Source: Microbulbifer agarilyticus
Lineage (GTDB): Bacteria > Pseudomonadota > Gammaproteobacteria > Pseudomonadales > Cellvibrionaceae
DNA: 64,000 bases
Assembly: GCF_020171345.1 (NCBI RefSeq)
Contig: NZ_JAIUZM010000004.1
Coordinates: forward strand, 310,001-374,000
Reading direction: 5' to 3'
Positions within the stretch are counted from its first letter, which is position 1; each line of letters opens with the position of its first letter. The notes under the pieces are model-generated. The model did no database searches. It saw only the letters and a program-made list of their open reading frames with translations, and had not been told where the DNA came from. Shown here piece after piece: positions 9,090 through 18,201 of the stretch. The position numbers and the translations under genes are program-made.

Positions 9090-10481
9090 TCAGTTCAGAG
9101 GGCCATCCAGCTCCGAAGCTACCAAAGTTCCGCGCAGAGAATTAGGCAGCGCTTCCTCGACCAACACGTCAGCAAACTTACCGATCAGCTCCAGCTGGTC
9201 ACAGCGGAAGTTGACCACGCGGTTGTTCTCGGTGCGGCCCTGCAGCTGGCCCGGGTCCTTCTTGGATACACCGCTGACCAGAACGCGCTCCACATTCCCA
9301 ACCATGCGGCGGGCGATCTCCGCAGCCTGCTGGTTAATGCGGTGCTGCAGTAGCTGCAGGCGCTGTTTCTTGATCTCTTCCGGCGTGTCGTCCGGAAGGT
9401 CTGCGGCCGGGGTGCCCGGACGGGGGGAGTAAATAAAGCTGAACGAGATATCGAAGCCCACGTCCTGAATTAGCTTCATGGTGGCTTCAAAGTCGCGCTC
9501 GGTCTCACCCGGGAAACCGATAATAAAGTCGGAGGACAGGCAGATATCCGGGCGAATCGCCTTCAGGCGGCGGATCTTGGACTTGTATTCCAGTGCTGTG
9601 TGGCCGCGCTTCATCGCCATCAGAATACGGTCGGAGCCACTCTGTACCGGCAGGTGCAGGTGGTTTACCAGCTCTGGTACTTCCGCGTACACGTCGATTA
9701 GCGCATCGGAGAACTCTACCGGGTGCGAAGTGGTGTAGCGGATGCGGTCGATACCGTCGATCGTTGCCACGTAGGTGATCAGCTCGGCGAAGTCTACGAT
9801 CTGGCCATCTTCACCCGGTGCACGGTACGCATTTACGTTCTGGCCCAGCAGGTTTACTTCGCGCACGCCCTGGTCCGCCAGGTGCGCGACCTCTTCCAAT
9901 ACGTCTGCTACCGGGCGGCTCACTTCTTCACCGCGGGTATAGGGCACTACACAGAAGGTGCAGTACTTGGAGCAACCTTCCATGATGGAGACGAAAGCGC
10001 TCACGCCGTCGGCTTCTGGCTGGGGCAGGCGGTCGAACTTTTCGATTTCCGGGAAGGACACATCAACCACGATCGCGCCGCTTTCCTGCTTCTTGGTTTC
10101 CATCATCTCCGGCAGGCGGTGCAGGGTCTGCGGGCCAAATACCAGGTCCACATAAGGGGCACGCTTGGCGATGGCTTCGCCTTCCTGGCTGGCCACGCAG
10201 CCGCCGACGCCGATCACCAGTTCGGGGTTCTTTTCCTTCAGGTGCTTCCAGCGGCCGAGCTGGTGGAACAATTTTTCCTGTGCCTTCTCGCGGATAGAAC
10301 AGGTGTTTACCAGCAGTACGTCCGCTTCTTCGGGATCGTCGGTGGGCACCATCTGGTGGGATTCCCCCAGCAGGTCCCGCATACGGGCAGAGTCGTACTC
10401 GTTCATCTGACAGCCGTGGGTCTTGATGAAGAGCTTTTTCACCGGTTTTTCGGATAATTCGGAGGACTTCTCGGTGGACAT
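9090..10481 (-). CDS. miaB: tRNA-2-methylthio-N6-dimethylallyladenosine synthase
   Basis: A radical-SAM methylthiotransferase that converts i6A37 to ms2i6A37 in tRNAs reading UNN codons. Domains in order: an N-terminal UPF0004 domain with cluster cysteines C24, C61 and C95; a radical-SAM core with C170, C174 and C177 (CSKYCTFC); and a C-terminal TRAM domain ending near LRGTLV. At 463 residues it has the usual length, with a short Ser/Glu/Lys-rich lead before [17 protein letters not shown]. In related bacteria miaB directly precedes ybeZ. Here about 500 bp with a repeat pair separates them, so miaB may be its own unit. Confidence 0.97.
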   Translation of the reverse strand: MSTEKSSELSEKPVKKLFIKTHGCQMNEYDSARMRDLLGESHQMVPTDDPEEADVLLVNTCSIREKAQEKLFHQLGRWKHLKEKNPELVIGVGGCVASQEGEAIAKRAPYVDLVFGPQTLHRLPEMMETKKQESGAIVVDVSFPEIEKFDRLPQPEADGVSAFVSIMEGCSKYCTFCVVPYTRGEEVSRPVADVLEEVAHLADQGVREVNLLGQNVNAYRAPGEDGQIVDFAELITYVATIDGIDRIRYTTSHPVEFSDALIDVYAEVPELVNHLHLPVQSGSDRILMAMKRGHTALEYKSKIRRLKAIRPDICLSSDFIIGFPGETERDFEATMKLIQDVGFDISFSFIYSPRPGTPAADLPDDTPEEIKKQRLQLLQHRINQQAAEIARRMVGNVERVLVSGVSKKDPGQLQGRTENNRVVNFRCDQLELIGKFADVLVEEALPNSLRGTLVASELDGPLN

Positions 10482-10657
10482 GTTGCGCCTGGTTAAAAAC
10501 TGGTCAATTCAAAAGGTCGGGCATTATACCGACCCCTCTGGAGGCTGCATAGACGGGGGCAGGCGAGAGTGATAATCTTCCGCGCTTTTCGCGGGTCAGC
10601 CCGCCTGCACACTAGTATTCATGGGGCATCCGCATAAGCCCCGGCATTGAGCAATCT

Positions 10658-10990
10658 ATGGCAAACCCAATCTACAAAGTCATTTTTCACAACCAGAACC
10701 AGGTGTTCGAGCTTTACGCGCGCGCCATCTACCAAAGCGAGATGTATGGCTTCGTTGAAGTGGAAGAGTTCGTGTTCGGGGAAAAGTCTCAGCTGGTGGT
10801 CGACCCCAGTGAAGAGAAGCTGAAAACCGAGTTCTCCTCGGTGAAGCGCTCCTATATTCCCATGCACAGCATTGTGCGGATTGACGAGGTGGAGAAAGAG
10901 GGCGTTGGCAAGGTCCACGACGTGAAAGGCGACAAGGTGGCCCAGTTCCCATTCCCCGCGCCGATGCGCCACCCTACCGACTCGGAGTAG
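10658..10990 (+). CDS. DUF1820 family protein
   Basis: A 110-residue soluble protein of the DUF1820 family, opening with NPIYKVIFHNQNQVFELYAR and containing MYGFVEVEEFVFGE and YIPMHSIVRIDEVEKEG. The function is not known to me. The length is normal and there are no membrane segments. It is divergent from miaB and followed by a strong intrinsic terminator, so it is probably monocistronic. Confidence 0.85.
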   Translation: MANPIYKVIFHNQNQVFELYARAIYQSEMYGFVEVEEFVFGEKSQLVVDPSEEKLKTEFSSVKRSYIPMHSIVRIDEVEKEGVGKVHDVKGDKVAQFPFPAPMRHPTDSE

Positions 10991-11012
10991 GGCATTGTCC
11001 CTGTTCACCAGA

Positions 11013-11040
11013 AAAACGGGCCCAGTGGCTCGTTTTTTTA
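11013..11040 (+). terminator. Intrinsic terminator after the DUF1820 gene
   Basis: ACGGGCC pairs with GGCTCGT (one G-U) around a 4-nt loop, followed by seven T residues, about 20 bp after the stop codon. Confidence 0.8.
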
Positions 11041-11258
11041 TACCCGCAAACTGAGTGCGCCAATTTGGCAGTCCTGTCGGCTGGCACCACTAATTTGTAT
11101 ATTTCCGCGACAATGTGGTGTGCATATGGCGCCTGAAGCGTTAAATGTGCGCTATTTGTCGCATTGCCGGTATGCGCGCGTGGCGGCGGTCTATTCTGAG
11201 AGAGGGATGGATAAAATCCCGACAACCTAAAATGTAGTGGAAGTTTTTAGGTGATCTC

Positions 11259-12632
11259 ATGACCTCAATTCCGGCCACCAAAGCCGCTATCTCCGCCCTG
11301 AAAATTGAGCAGCGCGTCGAACGCGATGTGAAAGCGGGCATCCCCGAAGTCGACCGACGTAATCATACCGACAGCGAAGAGAGTATGCGCTCTTATGTGG
11401 TGCGGGAAATCATCGGCCGTGTCCACGAGAACCGCCAGAGTGAGCTCGACAAGGAGCTTGCGGATCGCAGTGACGTGGATATTCGTCAGCTCTACCAGGA
11501 AATGAAAAACACCGAGTCGCTGGTGGAAAAAACCATCGCTGCGCGCCTCGCCAATCTGGTGAGTGGCATCAAGCAGCGTGCGCAGGAGTATTCCGCGTTA
11601 CGCATGGACTTGGAAATGTTCCGGGAACGCAACGGACTTACCCGTGAAGCGGTGTATCGCGAGTCCAAGCTGCTGCATTTTTCCATTGTGTTTTTCATCG
11701 TCATTCTCGAGACGGTGTTGAATGCCTTTTTCTTGTCGAAAGGCAGTGCACTTGGACTGGTCGGCGGTTTTTTTCAGGCGTTTATCATTTCCATGATTAA
11801 TCTGGGGTTTGCTGCCTTTCTGGCTTTTTCCCTGCGACATTGTTTTCACTTAAACCCACTGAGAAAATTCGGTGCTGGCGTTTTGTTCGGCACAGTGCTG
11901 GTTATTTCGGTGGTGTTTGTACTCGGAGTGGGGCATTACCGGGAGGCACTGGAGGCGGATCCATTTACCGCGTCGCAGGTGGCAATGAGCACGCTGCAGT
12001 CGGAGCCGCTGGGCATCCAGGATTTCAACTCGTGGATCATGGTGGTAGTCAGTGGCATTGCCCTGGTGTTACTGACAGCAAAATTCTTTGTGGTGGATGA
12101 CCGTTACCCTGGATACACGGCGATTACCCGACGTGTGAAATCACAGCATACGGCGTGGCGCGATGCCCACGAAGATGCGATTGAAAGTGTTAACCTGATG
12201 GCGGAAGAAATGCAGGATGGCATTTCTGATACGGAAAAAACCATCCGCGCGCAGTTTATCCAGTTCAAGGCGAGTATTGAGCGCAGTGAAGAAATTCATC
12301 GGCACTATCACGAGGATATTATCAAAGCGCAGGGATTACTGGATGAGCTCGTTCGCTACTATCAATCCTATTCCGCGCGCATGATGAACCGGCGCTCCGC
12401 TTACTTTGGCGAACTCCTTCGCTTTGAATTGGAAAAATTGCCGCGTCTCAATACCACGGGGCTGGAGCAGCATAAACAGGATCTGGCGACTTTCGAGCAG
12501 GTGATGGATGAGCTCGATCACACCTATACCGGTGCGATCGATGTTGTGAACCGCCGCTGCGAGGCGATCCAGGCCGCCCTTGCCGAGCTTGTGGATAAGC
12601 TTGAATTGGATCACGGTCTGCGGAGAGGGTGA
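11259..12632 (+). CDS. Coiled-coil integral membrane protein of unknown function
   Basis: A 457-residue protein that I cannot assign. The N-terminal 135 residues are charged and helical, including a predicted coil around 60-135. Four hydrophobic segments follow, at about 139-160, 163-191, 205-226 and 257-279. The C-terminal 175 residues (about 283-457) are again a long coiled coil. Both tails are probably cytoplasmic, with the second and third loops exposed. No signal peptide. The stop overlaps the next ATG (TGATG), so it is translationally coupled to a membrane-anchored vWA-like protein, which suggests one complex. The general plan (multi-pass subunit plus single-pass partner) recalls MotAB, TolQR or ZorAB, but I see no sequence relation. 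Confidence 0.75.
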   Translation: MTSIPATKAAISALKIEQRVERDVKAGIPEVDRRNHTDSEESMRSYVVREIIGRVHENRQSELDKELADRSDVDIRQLYQEMKNTESLVEKTIAARLANLVSGIKQRAQEYSALRMDLEMFRERNGLTREAVYRESKLLHFSIVFFIVILETVLNAFFLSKGSALGLVGGFFQAFIISMINLGFAAFLAFSLRHCFHLNPLRKFGAGVLFGTVLVISVVFVLGVGHYREALEADPFTASQVAMSTLQSEPLGIQDFNSWIMVVVSGIALVLLTAKFFVVDDRYPGYTAITRRVKSQHTAWRDAHEDAIESVNLMAEEMQDGISDTEKTIRAQFIQFKASIERSEEIHRHYHEDIIKAQGLLDELVRYYQSYSARMMNRRSAYFGELLRFELEKLPRLNTTGLEQHKQDLATFEQVMDELDHTYTGAIDVVNRRCEAIQAALAELVDKLELDHGLRRG

Positions 12633-13444
12633 TGGCAGGAGTGCGTCGAACAAAGCTCCGCAGTAGTCGCCGCGGAAGGTTTTCCAGCGAAGACAAAAAG
12701 GGTGTGCTGGTTTTTGCCTTGGGTGTAATCATCTTGTTGGCACTGGCGGTGTTTGCATTGAAGGTGGTGCGCTCACCGGCACGGGATTTCGATGCGGTGA
12801 CTCTGTGCAATCCGCACCTGCCGCGCTTCGCCCAGCATTTGGTGGTGATTGATGCGTCGGACACCCTTTCTGCGCACCAGGTGCACTTCCTCAAAACACA
12901 TATTTCCGATTTGCTTGTGTCCGCCGCGGTCAATGACCGGTTTTCGATTTTCGTACTGGATGACCACTACAATGGGCTTTCCGAACCGGTGATCGATTTG
13001 TGCAAGCCGCATTCGGGGGAAGAGGTCAGTGCGCTCACGGCCAATCAGCAGTTTGTGGATGCGCTGTACAAGCAGCGTTTTGCCCAGCCTCTGGATCGCG
13101 CGATCGCTCGTGCGGTGACGGGGGAAGCACAGCCTGTGTCGCCAATCTATGAGGCGCTATCGGATGTCGCCGCGCTCAATCACCTGGATCCCGCAGCGCA
13201 AAATGTGCATCTGACCATCGTCAGCGACATGGTGCAGAACTCCCGCGCCGGTTCAGTGTTTAAGCGGGGTTCGGCGGCCATTGATCAGTTGCCGATGATT
13301 GATTTACGTCGTGTGCGCACGCGGGTCTACTGGCTGGACCGTGAAAAATATCAGCGCTTCCAGACAGCGGAACTGGAGGCCAGCTGGGAGGACTATTTGG
13401 GCAGTATTTCTCGGCTGGAAAGGATTCAGCGGGTACGCAATTAA
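12632..13444 (+). CDS. Membrane-anchored vWA-like protein of unknown function
   Basis: 270 residues: a basic N-terminus (about 1-23), one transmembrane helix (about 24-45), then a soluble domain with a vWA-like nucleotide-fold pattern. The first strand, HLVVIDASDTLS, has a MIDAS-like DxSxT at D74/S76/T78. A later strand, HLTIVSDMVQNS, stands where vWA domains carry the second acidic loop. Two cysteines (CNPHLP and DLCKPH) may form a disulfide if the domain is periplasmic. I preferred ATG 12632 to the GTG three bases upstream; it overlaps the upstream stop and has cggagaggg before it. A structural partner of the preceding membrane protein is inferred from coupling only. Confidence 0.7.
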   Translation: MAGVRRTKLRSSRRGRFSSEDKKGVLVFALGVIILLALAVFALKVVRSPARDFDAVTLCNPHLPRFAQHLVVIDASDTLSAHQVHFLKTHISDLLVSAAVNDRFSIFVLDDHYNGLSEPVIDLCKPHSGEEVSALTANQQFVDALYKQRFAQPLDRAIARAVTGEAQPVSPIYEALSDVAALNHLDPAAQNVHLTIVSDMVQNSRAGSVFKRGSAAIDQLPMIDLRRVRTRVYWLDREKYQRFQTAELEASWEDYLGSISRLERIQRVRN

Positions 13445-13583
13445 AAATTTATTGTTTCGCAGTATGGATTTCGTCACTTCGCGCCTTTGACCACATATCC
13501 GTAACCGGCGCCCTTTTCCCTGTGTGCTGTCGTAGTTCTGTTACCCTTGTGGTTTCTGATCTTTCGCACCCGGGATAACAGCT

Positions 13584-15050
13584 ATGGAACAGTGGTGTCG
13601 GAAAGCGCTTTTCATCCTTTCCATGTTGTTTTTTGCGCAAGCCTCCGCGTTTGCACAGGAAGTGGAGAGTGTAGAGAGTGCAAATAGTACAGAGAGTGCC
13701 GCGGCCGATGCGGCAAAACCTCACATTGCACAGCTCACCATCGATGGTCCCATCGGGCCCGCAACAACAGACTATCTGATCCGCACTAGTGACAAGGCAC
13801 GCGAAAATGGCGCGCGCCTGATTATCATCGATATGGATACGCCTGGAGGGTTGGATGCCGCCACCCGGGACATCATCCAGCACATCCTCGCGTCAGAAGT
13901 TCCATACGTTACCTATGTGACACCGGCCGGTGCCCGTGCTGCCAGTGCCGGTACCTATATTTTGTATGCGAGTCATGTGGCTGCGATGACACCGTCGACG
14001 ACCCTGGGTGCGGCAACACCGGTGCAAATGGGTGGTATGCCGGGGCAGCAGGAATCACCCGGTCAGCCGCCGAGAGAAGTTGCAGAGCAGCCTTCCAAGG
14101 ATACAGGAGATGACACTGCGGATACCTCGCAGAGCGATGACGCGGATAAGAGTCCGGACCGCTCTGGAAGCACGATGGAACGCAAGGTGATTAACGACTC
14201 GGTGGCATACATTCGCGGGCTAGCACAGCGCCATGGCCGCAACGCGGATTGGGCGGAAAAAGCGGTGCGTGATGCCGCGACGCTCACCGCCCAGGAAGCG
14301 CTGAAAGAGAATGTGATCGATGTGGTTGCCGACAATCAACAGGGTTTGCTGGAGCAACTGTCAGACCGGGAGATTGTGTTACTGGGCGAAAAGCGAAAGA
14401 TCACCGCGGATGTGGCAGAGCTACCCGTAGTGGCTTACGCCCCCGATTGGCGCAACGAGCTGCTGTCCCTGATTACCAACCCTCAGATCGCTTATATCCT
14501 GCTGTTGATCGGCATCTATGGATTGATTTTCGAGGGCTACAGCCCGGGAGCTATTGTGCCCGGCGTAGTTGGCGTTATTTGCTTGTTACTGGCGTTTTAC
14601 GCGTTACAGGTATTGCCAATTAGTTACGCTGGATTGGCACTGATTGTCGTAGGTGCACTGCTAATAGCGGCGGAGTTTTTTGTGCCGAGTTTCGGTGCCC
14701 TCGGTATTGGTGGTGTGATCGCGCTGGTGATCGGTTCGGTAATGCTGATCGATAGTGATGTGCCGGGAATGCGCGTTTCCAAGACCTTGATCGGATCCAT
14801 TGCTGCGGTCAGTGGTCTGGCATTGCTAGGGATCATGTATGCCATCGGCCACAGCTTGCGCAAACCTAAGGTGCCGGCAAATCAGGCGATGGTCGGGCGC
14901 ACCGCCATTGTTGACGAAGTGCGGCCGGAGCTACTGGTAAAAGTCGGTGGTGAGATCTGGCGTGCTCGCTGTGATGAGCCGCTAAGCGAAGGGCAGACAG
15001 TGCGGGTGACGTCTGAACAGGGTTTGATGTTGCAGGTGGAACCACAGTAA
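13584..15050 (+). CDS. NfeD-family membrane serine protease (ClpP class)
   Basis: A 488-residue STOPP-type protease. A signal peptide (about 1-24, cleavage after AFA) precedes a ClpP/SppA-like periplasmic domain with the serine nucleophile at S121 in ARAASAGTY; the likely catalytic lysine is K201 in MERKVIND. Then come four or five membrane helices (about 295-430) and a C-terminal NfeD OB-fold (AMVGRTAIVDEVRPE). Between nucleophile and lysine lies an unusually long acidic, low-complexity insertion (about 152-196). The partner slipin follows 62 bp downstream, the classic pairing. Family members cleave stomatin C-termini and act on membrane-protein quality. Confidence 0.92.
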   Translation: MEQWCRKALFILSMLFFAQASAFAQEVESVESANSTESAAADAAKPHIAQLTIDGPIGPATTDYLIRTSDKARENGARLIIIDMDTPGGLDAATRDIIQHILASEVPYVTYVTPAGARAASAGTYILYASHVAAMTPSTTLGAATPVQMGGMPGQQESPGQPPREVAEQPSKDTGDDTADTSQSDDADKSPDRSGSTMERKVINDSVAYIRGLAQRHGRNADWAEKAVRDAATLTAQEALKENVIDVVADNQQGLLEQLSDREIVLLGEKRKITADVAELPVVAYAPDWRNELLSLITNPQIAYILLLIGIYGLIFEGYSPGAIVPGVVGVICLLLAFYALQVLPISYAGLALIVVGALLIAAEFFVPSFGALGIGGVIALVIGSVMLIDSDVPGMRVSKTLIGSIAAVSGLALLGIMYAIGHSLRKPKVPANQAMVGRTAIVDEVRPELLVKVGGEIWRARCDEPLSEGQTVRVTSEQGLMLQVEPQ

Positions 15051-15112
15051 TCAGTTTCAACAGAAGTTGTCTGAAATAAGCAATTTAATTAAATAGTCAG
15101 GGAGAGATGTCT

Positions 15113-15874
15113 ATGGTCAGTTACTTTGCCAGTCTGCTGATACTGGCGGTTGTCCTGGTAATCATGTACGCCATTCGTATTCTGCGAGAATACGAACGTG
15201 CGGTGGTGTTTTTTCTGGGACGTTTTCAGGCGGTGAAGGGACCGGGTCTGATCATCATCATTCCGGTACTGCAGACGATGGAACGTGTGGACTTGCGTAC
15301 AGTGGTAATGGATGTGCCGACGCAGGATGTGATTAGCCGGGATAACGTGTCGGTAAAAGTGAACGCGGTTGTGTATTACCGGGTAATTGATCCACAGTCT
15401 GCCATCATCAATGTGGAAAACTATCATGAGGCGGTAAGCCAGCTCTCGCAAACTACGTTACGGTCGGTGCTGGGTAAGCACGAGCTGGACGAGATGTTAT
15501 CCGAGCGGGATAAGCTCAATGTGGATATCCAGAAGATTCTCGATGAGCAGACCGATGCCTGGGGTGTGAAAGTCACCAATGTGGAAATCAAGCATATCGA
15601 CCTGGATGAGAGCATGATCCGCGCGATTGCCCAGCAGGCCGAAGCGGAGCGTTCACGTCGTGCCAAGGTAATTCACGCAGAGGGTGAGGCGCAGGCTGCA
15701 CTGAAACTGACTGAGGCTGCCGATCAGCTATCCAAGAATTCGAATGCGATCACGCTGCGGTATATGCAGACGTTGATTGATATTGCCGGAGAACAGAATT
15801 CGACGATTGTGTTCCCGCTGCCTATGGACTTGATTAAGCCGCTTTTGGATCAGCGTTCTGTGAAAACTAGCTAA
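15113..15874 (+). CDS. Slipin (SPFH/stomatin-family protein)
   Basis: A prokaryotic stomatin partnered with the NfeD protease. One N-terminal membrane helix (about 3-22) is followed by the SPFH domain ([33 protein letters not shown]) and a helical C-terminal segment rich in Ala/Glu ([20 protein letters not shown]). It probably forms large membrane rings. Two ATGs, 15107 and 15113, are in frame. The Shine-Dalgarno agggag (15099-15104) abuts the first but is correctly spaced for the second, so I chose 15113 (253 residues). The gene ends just before repeat element E and converges with pgi. Confidence 0.93.
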   Translation: MVSYFASLLILAVVLVIMYAIRILREYERAVVFFLGRFQAVKGPGLIIIIPVLQTMERVDLRTVVMDVPTQDVISRDNVSVKVNAVVYYRVIDPQSAIINVENYHEAVSQLSQTTLRSVLGKHELDEMLSERDKLNVDIQKILDEQTDAWGVKVTNVEIKHIDLDESMIRAIAQQAEAERSRRAKVIHAEGEAQAALKLTEAADQLSKNSNAITLRYMQTLIDIAGEQNSTIVFPLPMDLIKPLLDQRSVKTS

Positions 15875-15900
15875 CCCAGTGGAACCAACTAAATTAATTC

Positions 15901-16018
15901 GGTGGCGGCGAAGTACTGGGTAAATCTTTTCGAAACCGCTGTGAATACGTCCATGTACGCTGCGTCGGCGACGTCCCTGTCGCCGACGCTTTCGAAAAGA
16001 TTTACCCAGCACCCCGCC
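15901..16018 (-). repeat. Nested-hairpin intergenic element E (pair 2)
   Basis: The outer arms contain a perfect 20-nt match, ctgggtaaatcttttcgaaa (15916-15935), complementary to 15990-16009; the distal ends pair imperfectly (ggcggcg against accccgcc). The core carries an inner stem gtcggcgac/gtcgccgac around gtccct, with tccatg before it as in element D. It has the same orientation as A and D. Both inner and outer stems differ in sequence from those copies. Confidence 0.8.
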
Positions 16019-16095
16019 TTCAGTCCAAAGCTGAGCAGCTTTTTAAAAGTAAGAGGTTGTCAGTGTCACGAATAAAGCGTTGTAGTCGATGAGAA

Positions 16096-16206
16096 GTTAA
16101 AGTGCCGGGGAAGGGTTTTTGGGAGCGTCGCAAACAGGATGTTTGCGCCGCAGCGCCCAGGGATGGGTTTACAGCGGTCCCGAAAACCCTTCCCCGGTGC
16201 TTTAAC
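16096..16206 (+). repeat. Nested-hairpin intergenic element F (pair 2)
   Basis: Outer arms 16096-16124 and 16178-16206 (29 nt) pair with three differences; the centre reads ccggggaagggttttt. The core contains an inner stem cgcaaac/gtttgcg around aggat and the shared motif gcccagggatgggttta. It has the same orientation as B and C, opposite to its neighbour E 77 bp away. It ends about 37 bp from the pgi stop codon. Confidence 0.8.
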
Positions 16207-16243
16207 GCCCGTGACTCTCCTAAGTGGAGTCCCGGGAGTAATA

Positions 16244-17857
16244 TCACTTAAGAAGCTTTTTAAGCAGCAAAGCAGTAGACCCATCCCAATCCTCAGGGGC
16301 CTCTCCATCGATGGCCGCATGCACGCCATTGCCAAGCACCTTGCCCAGTTCCACACCCCACTGATCAAACGGGTTGATATCCAGCAGGCAGCCAAAGGCA
16401 AATACCTTGTGCTCGTAGAGTGCCAGCAGGCTACCAAGATGGAACGGGTCCAGCTTCTCCACAATCAGCGTATTGCTCGGGCGGTTGCCGGGAACCACCT
16501 TGTGTGGTGCCAGCTGGTGTACTTCTTTATGCGTGTGGCCGGAAGCTTCTAGCTCGCGACGTGCTTCAGCCAGCGATTTACCGCGCAGCAGAGCCTGGCT
16601 CTGGCTCAGGCAGCAGGACAGCAGCCACTGATGCTGTTCTTTCAGCTCCGAGGTGGGTTCTTTGATGGCAACAAAATCCGCAGGGATCATGTCGGTGCCC
16701 TGATGCAACAGCTGGTGGAAAGAGTGCTGCCCATTACTACCCTCCGCGCCCCAAATCACCGCACCACTCGGGTAGGGCAGAGGCTGGCCGTCGCGGGTGA
16801 CACTCTTGCCCAAACTCTCCATATCCAATTGCTGCAGCCACGCCGGGAATTTAGCTAGGCGCTGCGCATAGGGAAGAACCGCAAGGCTGCCCGCGCCCCA
16901 GCACTGGCGGTACCAGAAATGAATCAGCGCCATCAGCACCGGTAAATTCTGGCTGAACTCCGCTTCCGCGAAATGCGTGTCCATCGCGTTCGCGCCTTTC
17001 AGCAGGTCGCTGTACACGTCAAATCCGCAGGCCAGCGCAATCGGCAACCCAATTGCTGACCACAGGGAGTAGCGGCCACCCACCCAATCCCACATCGGGA
17101 AAATATTTTGAGCCGCGATACCGAAGTCCTGGGCGGCAACGATATTGCTGCTCACTGCAACAAAGTGCTTCTCCAGATCAGATTCATTACATCCAGCATC
17201 AAGTACCCACTGACGCGCTGAGAGGGCGTTCTGGCGGGTTTCCAGGGTTGAGAAGGACTTGGAGGCAACGATAAATAACGTTTCGTCAGCGGGCAGAGAG
17301 GCGAGGGTATCGCTGAGGTCGGCGCCGTCGATGTTCGCTACAAAGTGGGCGGTCAGGTTCTGCATGTGCCAGGGGCGCAGGGCTTCCCATACCATACGCG
17401 GGCCGAGATCCGATCCGCCAATGCCGATGTTGACCACGTGGCGAATACGCTTGCCGTTAAAACCGATCCAGGCGCCACTGTGTACCTGCTCAACAAACTG
17501 GGCCATTTGTGCCCGGCAATCCGCTACCGCCTGCTCGTGCTCGGTTTTGGGTTTTCCCTGGAAGCGCAGGGCGGTATGCAAGGCCGGGCGGTGCTCGGTG
17601 TTGTTGATGTTGGCACCGGCAAATAGCGCCTCGATACTGCTTTTAAGGTGTGCGGTATCGGTGTAGTCCAGCAGTTTCTGCAGCGTATCGGCGTTGAGCA
17701 GGTTCTTACTGTAATCGAGATACAGGCCGGCAGCTTCGGCACTATAGGTCTGCGCGCGGTCAGGGTTTGAGGCAAACAGGTCGCGCAGGGACCAGCGCTG
17801 CTGATCTTTGTGTTGCTGGAGAGCGGCAATTGCGGCGGACAGGGGGAGAGCATCCAT
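16244..17857 (-). CDS. pgi: Glucose-6-phosphate isomerase
   Basis: Interconverts glucose-6-phosphate and fructose-6-phosphate in the cytoplasm. With ATG 17857 it is 537 residues, near the 549 of E. coli Pgi. Signature regions include IGIGGSDLGPRMV, VASKSFSTLETRQNA, the catalytic-region DWVGGRYSLWSAIGLP, and GAEGSNGQHSFHQLLHQGTD. An upstream extension of the frame to 17968 lacks family character. It stands alone, converging with slipin through the repeat pair; its own promoter should lie in 17858-18150. Confidence 0.97.
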   Translation of the reverse strand: MDALPLSAAIAALQQHKDQQRWSLRDLFASNPDRAQTYSAEAAGLYLDYSKNLLNADTLQKLLDYTDTAHLKSSIEALFAGANINNTEHRPALHTALRFQGKPKTEHEQAVADCRAQMAQFVEQVHSGAWIGFNGKRIRHVVNIGIGGSDLGPRMVWEALRPWHMQNLTAHFVANIDGADLSDTLASLPADETLFIVASKSFSTLETRQNALSARQWVLDAGCNESDLEKHFVAVSSNIVAAQDFGIAAQNIFPMWDWVGGRYSLWSAIGLPIALACGFDVYSDLLKGANAMDTHFAEAEFSQNLPVLMALIHFWYRQCWGAGSLAVLPYAQRLAKFPAWLQQLDMESLGKSVTRDGQPLPYPSGAVIWGAEGSNGQHSFHQLLHQGTDMIPADFVAIKEPTSELKEQHQWLLSCCLSQSQALLRGKSLAEARRELEASGHTHKEVHQLAPHKVVPGNRPSNTLIVEKLDPFHLGSLLALYEHKVFAFGCLLDINPFDQWGVELGKVLGNGVHAAIDGEAPEDWDGSTALLLKKLLK

Positions 17858-18152
17858 GGTCAAAACTTCTTCGCTGAAAATAGATAAGTGTTCGGCTGGA
17901 ACGCTGCTGATATTAGCGACAAACGGCCAGTGCGGCCAGTTTAGCGACACAGTTACAGGTAGGTGCAAATAGGGTGCAATTGGCGCGAACTTTCTTTCTG
18001 TGTTGGATGGGGTGTGGGGGAGTGTGGTGCGAGTCGTTGGTGGACATGCACGTGTAATTTAATTGATGCTGGCTTGCGTCTGGCCCGGATCTTCATTCGG
18101 TGTATGGGAAACTGGAGTTTTCTACGCACAAATTTGCAGACCCAGAAATGCA
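17858..18152. other. Region upstream of pgi
   Basis: About 300 bp up to the terminator of the small lipoprotein gene. It should contain the pgi promoter, but I found no convincing -35/-10 pair. Open frames here have no protein-like composition. Confidence 0.35.
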
Positions 18153-18178
18153 AAATGCCGCTTCGAGAAGCGGCATTT
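18153..18178 (-). terminator. Intrinsic terminator after the small lipoprotein gene
   Basis: Perfect 10-bp stem aaatgccgct/agcggcattt with a 6-nt loop; on the minus strand it continues into ttttgcattt. It lies about 25 bp beyond the lipoprotein stop. Confidence 0.75.
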
Positions 18179-18201
18179 GCACGACCCTGTTATGAGAGAG
18201 G

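Larger units (their letters stand above)
15875..16243. other. Convergent region slipin/pgi holding repeat pair 2
   Basis: 369 bp between two convergent genes, largely filled by nested-hairpin elements E and F. No classical terminator with a T-tract is visible, so the repeats themselves may serve as the 3' boundary for both transcripts. Confidence 0.65.
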
